DNA from: JAGLQA01 sp023135565
GTDB taxonomy: Bacteria > Acidobacteriota > Aminicenantia > UBA2199
Reading direction: 5' to 3'
NCBI GenBank assembly: GCA_030639305.1
Contig: DAOWCY010000319.1
Coordinates: 1 to 5,235, forward strand
Length of the DNA stretch: 5,235 nucleotides
The stretch's first letter is position 1. Each line of letters starts with the position of its first letter. Below the pieces are notes generated by a model that did not search any database, was not told where the DNA came from, and saw only the letters and a program-made list of their open reading frames with translations. A program made the translations under genes and the position numbers. This document shows positions 1 through 4,283 of this stretch, one piece after another.

Positions 1-198
1 AGAAATATGGGCATCAATAAGGTCTCATGGTGGGGAAATCGAACCCTTCGCATTAAAGTCAAGAATCAATATAATTTTTGAAAGTTGACCTGGAATCGCC
101 CCGATGGAGCTGACCTGAAATAAGGCTGGAATTGTCTGATATTCTACAATGATCGAGGTGATCTCTCTCAAAATAGAAACGCCCCCTTGCTTTATTTT

Positions 199-292
199 CG
201 CCGTAGGGCGAAAAATCGACATTTTAAGGGGTAAGGGTATGCTTTTAGGGTAAATCGACCGCCTACGGGCTTTATAGGACGCCCTACGTCCT
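199..292. repeat. cluster of GTAGGGC-type inverted motifs with a hairpin
   Basis: Three related GC-rich motifs occur within 95 bp of AT-rich sequence: GCCGTAGGGCG near 200-210, CGCCTACGGGC near 260-270 and CGCCCTACGTCC at 280-291. The first and the other two are in opposite orientation, as in REP/BIME-like intergenic repeats. The last forms a clean hairpin, AGGACG (276-281), loop CCCTA, CGTCCT (287-292). Between the motifs lie three GGGTA-type units (about 228-252). Function is unknown. A dispersed intergenic repeat family is the simplest reading. Confidence 0.45.
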
Positions 293-308
293 GAAAATCT
301 AATTATCA

Positions 309-395
309 GATCAAAAAAGATCATCAATAATCGTTTTCGTGATCTTATGATCTCTTTTTCGCCTTTTTGAGATCAAAAAAAATGAATCCTCGATC
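309..395. repeat. GATC cluster with inverted repeats
   Basis: GATC occurs six times in 87 bp, starting at 309, 319, 341, 349, 371 and 392. One per 256 bp is expected by chance. Several lie in inverted repeats: AGATCA (318-323) with TGATCT (340-345), and TGATCTC (348-354) with GAGATCA (369-375). An 11-bp element AATGATCGAGG at 149-159 recurs inverted at 387-397. Such clusters are seen where Dam-type methylation or repeated operators matter, but no partner protein is visible here. Confidence 0.4.
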
Positions 396-474
396 ATTAT
401 AACCTAAGCGATACCGACCCAGGAAAACACACACCGGATACCCGGCTACAAAAAGAGAAAAAAAACAAAATTCG

Positions 475-502
475 CCCCCGCCCGCCCTCCCCCCACCCAC
501 CC
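475..502 (-). other. predicted G-quadruplex (minus strand)
   Basis: The + strand reads as six C-runs of 5, 3, 3, 6, 3 and 3 separated by single bases (G, G, T, A, A). The minus strand therefore has six G-runs of at least 3 with 1-nt loops, which is an exceptionally stable quadruplex pattern. The C-rich strand could form an i-motif. An A-rich tract (451-470) flanks it. Whether it acts in replication, transcription or recombination cannot be told from the sequence. Confidence 0.6.
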
Positions 503-650
503 GGAACGGCGGACGGTGGAGACCACCGGCAGCACTAACAATGGTCGGGAAAAAACGCCGGTAAAAGCAATGGGGCAATAACGTCCCGCTTGTTTTGCCG
601 ACGGTGAACACCAGCGAAGCGGAAACCGGGGGGATAGACTGTCTGAGGAC

Positions 651-941
651 TCAAAAATTTTTTTACTTATTTCGGGCTTAAAATTTATATATCGGCTTCC
701 TGGCCCCGTCAACAGTAAATAAAAATTATTTTTTGATAATAATAAGGATTTATCGTCACTCCGCCGCCGCCGGGAAGGAAAACAAAAAAACAAACGATAC
801 CCGGCGGCGGCGGAGCATCAAAAAAATTATGTCAAAAAATTTTTTTACGCAGGCTCAAATGGTCGCTGCCTACGCTGTTGACTGAACCAGGAAGCCGATA
901 TTTCTTTCCAATTAAGCCCGAAATAAGAAAAAAAATTTTGA
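651..941. repeat. 290-bp nested imperfect inverted repeat (three-way junction fold)
   Basis: The outer arms are 651-715 and 875-941, roughly 80% complementary by eye. They include perfect blocks GTCAACAG/CTGTTGAC (708-715 with 875-882), TATCGGCTTCCTGG against its complement (about 689-702 with 887-901, one G-C extension) and 16 bp at 666-681 with 912-927. Inside are a second long stem (about 731-774 with 800-846) and a short side hairpin at 848-874 (AGGC/GCCT plus CG/CG). Together they give a three-way junction. A GAGGA pentamer occurs just outside both ends (645-649, 946-950) and could be a target duplication. The element encodes no protein I can support. It may be a palindromic non-autonomous mobile element or a structured RNA. 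Confidence 0.6.
759..815. repeat. perfect 16-bp GC-rich inverted repeat, 25-nt loop
   Basis: CTCCGCCGCCGCCGGG at 759-774 is perfectly complementary to 800-815. The loop (775-799) is almost purely A/C/G with A-runs. This is the terminal stem of the larger inverted repeat and its GC content contrasts sharply with the AT-rich stems around it. No T-tract follows directly on either side that would make it a standard intrinsic terminator. Confidence 0.75.
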
Positions 942-1020
942 TAGGGAGGATCGAAAATATAAACGCCTGACGGAGCACTTCCGATCCATGAAAACGACCA
1001 CGCCCGGAGCCGCTGCCGGA

Positions 1021-1250
1021 AAATCCACCAGCCCAACCCCCTACCGCCCCAAAATCCTACCCCTAATCCAACCCACCAATACCACCACGCCCCACACCCA
1101 ACCAACACCTAAAACCTCACCCCTCTAACCCTACACTACCAGCCCCACCATTACCCAAAAATCTACCCTCTAAAATACCACCACCAAAGCACCCCCAAGA
1201 CCCATAAAAAAACTAAAAATAACAATAAAAAATATCCCCTCCAAATCCAC
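1021..1250. other. 230-bp G-depleted, A/C-only-like tract
   Basis: By hand count the + strand has about 92 A, 104 C, 28 T and only 6 G over 230 bp (G at 1031, 1046, 1089, 1142, 1189, 1199). The borders are sharp: G is frequent up to 1020 and again from 1251. There is no tandem unit, so this is not a simple microsatellite. On the minus strand the tract is nearly free of C, as expected if cytosines of that strand had been converted to T. Five of the six surviving G are followed by C. It encodes nothing recognisable. Confidence 0.7.
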
Positions 1251-1291
1251 GCACCAAAGGTGCACACAATTGCAACCCTTCGGGTGTGCAA
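1251..1291. other. overlapping hairpin cluster
   Basis: Several stems are packed into 41 bp: GCACC/GGTGC (1251-1263, loop AAA), TGCACAC (1261-1267) with GTGTGCA (1284-1290), and ACCC/GGGT (1275-1285, loop TTC). The first two share bases and so are mutually exclusive. This sits exactly at the right border of the G-depleted tract. No T-run follows, so I do not call it a terminator. Confidence 0.5.
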
Positions 1292-1355
1292 AGCGGGATG
1301 GTCAAATCTGCAAACGCCCATCAATCAACGGTTTCGGATTTTTTTAAAAATTCGT

Positions 1356-1391
1356 TTTCCATGGGATAAGTTATATAACTTTTCCCGGAAA
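1356..1391. repeat. 36-bp interrupted palindrome
   Basis: The centre AAGTTATATAACTT (1368-1381) is a perfect 14-bp palindrome. It extends through one mismatch to GGGA/TCCC (1363-1366 with 1383-1386) and, after a 2-nt bulge, to TTTCC/GGAAA (1356-1360 with 1387-1391). Having no loop, it reads better as a dimer-binding operator or cruciform site than as an RNA hairpin. It lies about 145 bp upstream of the promoter of the RHH gene. Confidence 0.55.
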
Positions 1392-1415
1392 GCCTTTATT
1401 ATCAACTCTTTACGG

Positions 1416-1437
1416 ACAATATTTTTACAATATTTTT
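1416..1437 (+). repeat. tandem 11-bp AT-rich repeat (2 copies)
   Basis: ACAATATTTTT occurs twice, back to back (1416-1426 and 1427-1437), so the copies are one helical turn apart. Together with the palindrome 25 bp upstream and an AT-rich stretch to 1475 this resembles a small regulatory or replication-associated site. Two copies alone are weak evidence. Confidence 0.4.
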
Positions 1438-1524
1438 TTGCTCGAAAATCGTATTAAAATATAATCGTAAAATAGTGTGGTTTTGCGGGCATTTGGTAGA
1501 TATAAAAAACTACGCTCCGATCTA

Positions 1525-1566
1525 AAAAAAATATTGACAAAATAATAAAATTGTGCTACCTATAGT
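1525..1566 (+). promoter_or_regulatory. promoter of the RHH gene
   Basis: A perfect -35 box TTGACA lies at 1534-1539, preceded by an A-tract that may act as an UP element. With 17-bp spacing the -10 falls at 1557-1562 (TACCTA, weak) after a TG-type extension (TGTGC). TATAGT at 1561-1566 is the alternative but is 21 bp away. The -35 surroundings match those of the xis promoter at 4301-4340. Predicted transcription start is near 1569, giving a 5' leader of about 67 nt. Confidence 0.55.
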
Positions 1567-1635
1567 TATTGTAAAAGTTCAATGTTTCTTGTTGATCGAA
1601 ACGCCAAAATTGACAGATTTTACTTAGAGGGAATT

Positions 1636-2037
1636 ATGAAAAAAATAACCTTTTCTTTTACGTTAACGCCGAAGCAAAAAGACAAACTCATTTTAGATTC
1701 CATTAAATTGGGATATGGTTCAATATCAGCCTATCTTTGTCGATTGATTGAAAGCGGTTTAAATCCTGACGAATCTATTGACCTGAGACTAAAGCTAATC
1801 GAAAAAAAGCTTGATTCCCTTACAGATAATGTTTATGCTGATAATAAGAGAAAGTATTCTTTACTGGATACACTTTTTAAAAAGATTTCTATTGTATACA
1901 AGATCGCTGCTCACATCCTGGCCCGTACCTATCTTATCGAACCGGGGAATATCACCCAGGATGATTATGACAGAACAAAGGCTTACATTGATGAGCAGGT
2001 TAGAAGAATTGAAAACAGCAGCACGGACAAGAATTAA
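1636..2037 (+). CDS. small ribbon-helix-helix-like DNA-binding protein (MobC/CopG-like)
   Basis: The predicted product has 133 residues. The N-terminus (3-42) fits a ribbon-helix-helix fold: a strand of alternating residues (ITFSFTLT, 4-11), a Lys-rich helix (12-26), a Gly-containing turn and a second helix (SISAYLCRLIESGL, 29-42). Residues 48-70 and about 75-110 look helical, possibly coiled coil, and suit dimerisation. Small RHH proteins of this size serve as mobilisation accessory proteins, plasmid regulators or antitoxins. No relaxase or toxin is visible, so the role is open. I chose ATG 1636 because AGAGGGA lies just before it (spacing about 4 nt, slightly short) and the fold starts there. 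ATG 1582 would add 18 residues but has no ribosome binding site. It stands alone, behind its own TTGACA promoter. Confidence 0.6.
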   Translation: MKKITFSFTLTPKQKDKLILDSIKLGYGSISAYLCRLIESGLNPDESIDLRLKLIEKKLDSLTDNVYADNKRKYSLLDTLFKKISIVYKIAAHILARTYLIEPGNITQDDYDRTKAYIDEQVRRIENSSTDKN

Positions 2038-2049
2038 GGCGACATTATA

Positions 2050-2116
2050 GGGTGGCGTACACTTCCACCCGATACCCGGCCACCGGGCTACCGGTTGACC
2101 TGCGTCCCGGTGTCAA
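2050..2116. other. GC-rich hairpin array behind the RHH gene
   Basis: Three inverted repeats lie in a row just after the stop codon: GGGTGG (2050-2055) with CCACCC (2065-2070), CCCGG (2075-2079) with CCGGG (2083-2087, loop CCA), and TTGAC (2095-2099) with GTCAA (2112-2116). The GC content is far above that of the flanking gene. Without a T-run this is not a normal intrinsic terminator. An RNA 3'-end structure or a protein-binding site such as an oriT/attC-like sequence is conceivable. Confidence 0.45.
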
Positions 2117-2124
2117 TTATCTTG

Positions 2125-2289
2125 TTAATCGCCTTTTAGTTCAATGGCTTCTTTTCCGAGATGTTACGAATTTATCTAAAACGATAGTTTTCGACTTTTC
2201 CGCTGCATACTCAATAGCTTTTATATCTGTATCGGGGATCATGCCCTTTGCAATATGTGAGCGGTTCGGTAAATAAAAAAAGGTAATGT
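2125..2289 (-). pseudogene. possible frameshifted remnant of an unknown small gene
   Basis: On the minus strand, reading from about 2289, one frame gives a protein-like stretch rich in Lys, Glu, Asp and Ile, including GMIPDTDIKAIEYAAEKSKT followed by IVLDKFVT. It ends at a TGA at 2141-2143. From about 2165 a different frame continues with HLGKEAIELKGD and stops at 2125-2127, so a single indel near 2155-2170 would restore one longer C-terminus. There is no ribosome binding site before the only ATG (2240-2242). The overlapping plus-strand frame (2052-2276) is much less protein-like. I do not recognise the family. A degraded gene end left by rearrangement is the best guess. Confidence 0.35.
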
Positions 2290-2306
2290 CCCACCTATAG
2301 GTAGAA
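2275..2306 (-). terminator. weak candidate terminator after the precursor peptide gene
   Basis: Reading the minus strand, CTACC-TATA-GGTGG can form a short hairpin (one T-G pair). Alternatively AGGT pairs with ACCT immediately before a run of seven T (plus-strand A 2275-2281). Stems are short, so efficiency is doubtful. The core ACCTATAGGT (2293-2302) is a perfect palindrome and could instead be a protein-binding site. Confidence 0.25.
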
Positions 2307-2323
2307 CGTTTGCGAATAGCTAA

Positions 2324-2512
2324 TTATCCGTTATCTATTTTGTTTTCTGGAGGGATACAACAGATATATGCTACGCTGCAACTTTCTTTTTCTTTTGTTT
2401 GACATCCAAAGGTTAAATCAGCGCCACCATTAATATTTCTTTGTTCATTGCCGTTTAGGTTTGCGATTAACTCTTTCTTTAAATCAAGTTTTTTGGATAA
2501 TTTTTTCTTCAT
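2324..2512 (-). CDS. orphan class I lanthipeptide-type RiPP precursor peptide
   Basis: This 62-residue product has the hallmark layout of a double-glycine RiPP precursor. The Lys-rich leader (1-30) carries LDLKKELIANLNGNE and ends in INGG (27-30), which closely resembles the leader consensus of class I lanthipeptide / GG-type natural product precursors described mainly from Bacteroidota. Cleavage after GG would release a 32-residue core with four Cys (37, 45, 51, 52) and four Ser/Thr (34, 39, 44, 46), enough for lanthionine rings or disulfides. ATG 2512 is preceded by AAGGAG at 7-nt spacing and a TATAAT box. No modifying enzyme, protease or exporter lies in the window, so it is an orphan or acts with enzymes encoded elsewhere. 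The C-terminal tail PPENKIDNG lacks modifiable residues. Alternative: a secreted Cys-rich peptide stabilised by disulfides. Confidence 0.75.
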   Translation of the reverse strand: MKKKLSKKLDLKKELIANLNGNEQRNINGGADLTFGCQTKEKESCSVAYICCIPPENKIDNG

Positions 2513-2519
2513 GTTAATT

Positions 2520-2562
2520 CTCCTTAATTTTTGATTATACCATATTGTTTTTTTTTTTGAAA
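2520..2562 (-). promoter_or_regulatory. promoter and RBS of the precursor peptide gene
   Basis: On the minus strand a perfect TATAAT (plus 2534-2539) lies 8 bp before AAGGAG (plus 2520-2525), which is 7 nt from the ATG. A poor -35 (TTTCAA, plus 2557-2562) is at 17-bp spacing, within an A-tract. The transcript would have a short leader of roughly 15 nt. Confidence 0.5.
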
Positions 2563-2596
2563 TAGTTTATAATATATCTTAAAAAAAAAATAGGAG
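2545..2596 (+). promoter_or_regulatory. promoter and RBS of the beta-propeller gene
   Basis: TTGTTT (2545-2550) and a perfect TATAAT (2568-2573) are 17 bp apart. TAGGAG (2591-2596) follows at 8 nt from ATG 2605. It overlaps the divergent minus-strand promoter: the two -10 boxes are about 30 bp apart, so one bound regulator could control both genes. Confidence 0.55.
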
Positions 2597-2604
2597 TTAA
2601 GAAA

Positions 2605-3639
2605 ATGAGAAAAAGCGCAGTGGTATTATTTGTTTTCATGATTTTCATGAATATCAATTTATCCCCTGAGAAAATTGCCGTATTCCCGAATATTTACCAA
2701 CCATCCATGATGAATATTTCAGGTGATGAAATTTATATTCTTGACGGTTTTTCCGTGAAAATATATTCTATGAAAGACTATCGTTTTTTAAGAGAATTTG
2801 GAAAAAAAGGAGAGGGACCAGGAGAATTATTGACAACGAGCGATACAGGATTAACCATGATTGTTATTGAGAATAATATTTTGCTGAATTCAGTTTACAA
2901 AATAGTCATATATAATAGAATAGGCAAAATTCTTAAAGAAAAAAAGTTTCGTGATTATCTTGTTGAAGCAGTGCCAATAAACGGAAATTACGTCTTGACC
3001 TTTTATAAATGGATTGATGAAGCTGCACATGCAATCACAAAGTTGAGTGATAAAAATTTCAAAGAAATAAATGAGTTATATAAAACGAAACTCCCACAAA
3101 ATCATAAAATCAAAAAAATTTCCATTCCACCATTATGTACCTATGTTCGTACCACAAAAGATAGGATATTCCTATTCGACCAACAAAAAGACGCGATCAA
3201 AATATTTAATGGAAAAGGCAACCCTAAAACTGATATTACATTTAAATACGATAAAATTATGACAACACAAATTTTCAAAGATAAAATAATGAACTATCTA
3301 TTGTCAACACCGGCACTAAAACGATTACCGGAAAACATACGGAAAAGATATTTGGAAAGAGTATATACTCCTAACATATTACCGGTATTTAAAAATTCCT
3401 GGATTATAAATAATCAAATTTACATCCATACATATAGGGAGAAACAAAATAAAGGTGAATTCCTTATCCTTGATTTTTCTGGAAAAGTTGAAAAGGTATT
3501 ATATCTACCCGGTTCAGCCAAACTAAACATACGCATTAACCCTGCTTCAATTTTTACATTCCACAAAGGAAAATATTATTATCTTTTAGAAAATCTCGAT
3601 CAAGAAGAATGGGAGTTGCATGTTATTCAATTAGATTAA
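2605..3639 (+). CDS. exported 6-bladed beta-propeller protein
   Basis: The product has 344 residues. The N-terminus (MRKSAVVLFVFMIFMNINLS) has two basic residues and a hydrophobic core, typical of a Sec signal peptide or N-terminal anchor. There is no lipobox Cys and no clear AxA cleavage site. The mature part has repeated strand pairs of propeller type: EIYILDGFSVKIYS (42-55), the characteristic turn FGKKGEGPGEL (65-75), later NSVYKIVIYNRIGKIL, DRIFLFDQQKDAIKIFNGKG, and a C-terminal blade GEFLILDFSGKVEKVLYLPG. This matches bacterial 6-bladed/NHL-like propellers found outside the cytoplasm, which mostly have no known biochemical role and probably bind peptides, glycans or partner proteins. 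No catalytic motif is seen. Length is normal for the family. It has its own promoter and RBS and is divergent from the precursor peptide gene. Confidence 0.75.
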   Translation: MRKSAVVLFVFMIFMNINLSPEKIAVFPNIYQPSMMNISGDEIYILDGFSVKIYSMKDYRFLREFGKKGEGPGELLTTSDTGLTMIVIENNILLNSVYKIVIYNRIGKILKEKKFRDYLVEAVPINGNYVLTFYKWIDEAAHAITKLSDKNFKEINELYKTKLPQNHKIKKISIPPLCTYVRTTKDRIFLFDQQKDAIKIFNGKGNPKTDITFKYDKIMTTQIFKDKIMNYLLSTPALKRLPENIRKRYLERVYTPNILPVFKNSWIINNQIYIHTYREKQNKGEFLILDFSGKVEKVLYLPGSAKLNIRINPASIFTFHKGKYYYLLENLDQEEWELHVIQLD

Positions 3640-3752
3640 TAGTCCCTTAGATCGAAAAATCATAGAGCGGCGGTTTTAAAAATCGGGAAAAAATAAGGCG
3701 AATAGAAACCGAATAAATTTTTATCTTTTGCAGATCGGAAAAAAACCGTGAT

Positions 3753-4079
3753 CGCTGGAAACCCGCTCTGCCACGTCTTATGCAGGATTTTCGCCACCCC
3801 TGTTTTACCCCCGGCCACACCACCGCCGCAAGCCGCAAAAACCGTAAACCCTTTTATATAGTGGCTTTCCGGGTTTTTTCTGGTGTCGCTGAGATCGTAA
3901 AAAACGCTGGAAACCCGCTCTGCCACGTCTTATGCAGGATTTTCGCCACCCCTGTTTTATCCCCGGCTACACCACCGCCGCAAGCCGCAAAAACCGTAAA
4001 CCCTTTTATATAGAGGCTTTCCGGGTTTTTTGTGGTGTCGCTGAGATCGCAAAAAACGCCGGAAACCCGCTCTGCCACG
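3753..4079 (+). repeat. 152-bp tandem duplication plus partial third copy
   Basis: Copy 1 (3753-3904) and copy 2 (3905-4056) are identical except for five substitutions (3808/3960, 3816/3968, 3862/4014, 3880/4032, 3898/4050), about 97% identity with no indel. A third copy starts at 4057, matches for 23 bp (CGCYGGAAACCCGCTCTGCCACG) and then decays into the GCCAC array. Each unit contains nested inverted repeats ACACCA/TGGTGT (3817-3822 with 3881-3886) around AAACCC/GGGTTT (3846-3851 with 3871-3876), and the boxes GCCAC at regular distances. Because of high identity the duplication is recent or homogenised. Proximity to int/xis suggests recombination-related sites. Confidence 0.85.
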
Positions 4080-4120
4080 AGCTTGCCACGTTTTCGCCAC
4101 CTCCCGCCACTTTCTGCCAC
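4074..4120 (+). repeat. five helically phased GCCAC boxes
   Basis: GCCAC starts at 4074, 4085, 4096, 4106 and 4116, with intervals of 11, 11, 10 and 10 bp, so all boxes face the same side of the helix. In the duplicated units upstream the same box starts at 3770, 3793 and 3814 (23 and 21 bp, two turns each) and at 3922 and 3945. Evenly phased direct repeats are typical of iterons or arm-type/accessory sites of recombination complexes. About 225 bp downstream lies the xis-int operon. Confidence 0.6.
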
Positions 4121-4283
4121 CCGCGATAATAAAGGGTTTTACCGCTAACGCCATTTTTACCTTTTTTGAGTTTTCAGGAAAAAGTCACCGGGGAGAATCT
4201 GTAATTAATCCATTCTACATTACTCCGAATTAAACAGCAGGTAAAAAAACGCATGAGAAAACACACCAGCGCAGCACGGGAAA

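Larger units (their letters stand above)
1..1533. other. 1.5-kb gene-free, repeat- and structure-rich region
   Basis: I find no convincing gene in this stretch. The open frames that exist are Gly/Arg/Trp/Phe-rich, overlap repeats or low-complexity DNA and lack ribosome binding sites. Structured elements fill it instead and are listed separately: GTAGGGC-type motifs, a GATC cluster, a quadruplex motif, a nested inverted repeat, a G-depleted tract, hairpins, a palindrome and a short tandem repeat. A further compact hairpin lies at 514-528 (CGGTGG, loop AGA, CCACCG). GC-rich blocks (about 430-640 and 960-1020) alternate abruptly with AT-rich ones, unlike the uniformly AT-rich genes to the right. 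This looks like an accumulation site for small mobile or structured elements, or a non-coding RNA locus. Confidence 0.6.

Noticed and set aside
28..52. tRNA 3'-end-like motif GGTTCGATTTCC on the minus strand (possible att site)
   Set aside because: The T-arm stem does not pair properly and no acceptor, D or anticodon arm can be built around it.
25..327. 100-residue minus-strand open frame at the left edge
   Set aside because: Its N-terminal half is translated from the GTAGGGC repeat cluster (Arg/Lys/Pro-rich), no ribosome binding site precedes the start and I recognise no domain. The C-terminal half (REITSIIVEYQTIPALF...) is more protein-like, so a real but broken gene cannot be excluded.
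345..793. Two overlapping minus-strand frames of 88 and 115 residues
   Set aside because: They are Gly/Arg/Phe-rich translations of the G-quadruplex tract and hairpins, read in different frames with no start signals.
845..1108. Minus-strand frame rich in Trp and Gly
   Set aside because: The composition comes from the G/T-rich minus strand of the G-depleted tract; no domain or RBS.
1021..1250. Variable or template repeat of a diversity-generating retroelement
   Set aside because: No reverse transcriptase and no second copy of the sequence in the window; the skew is G loss over the whole tract rather than adenine-specific variation.
1260..1457. 65-residue plus-strand frame starting at GTG
   Set aside because: It starts inside a hairpin cluster, runs through the palindrome and tandem repeat, and has no RBS or recognisable family.
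2052..2276. 74-residue plus-strand frame
   Set aside because: It begins in a GC-rich hairpin without RBS; the opposite strand carries the more protein-like sequence.
3753..4120. CRISPR array
   Set aside because: Units are 152 bp with no constant short repeat plus variable spacers, and the GCCAC boxes are only 5 bp with 5-6 bp between; no cas genes are present.
3780..4154. Several paired open frames on both strands in the repeat array
   Set aside because: They are copies of one another shifted by the 152-bp period, show no start signals and change frame between copies, so they are not genes.
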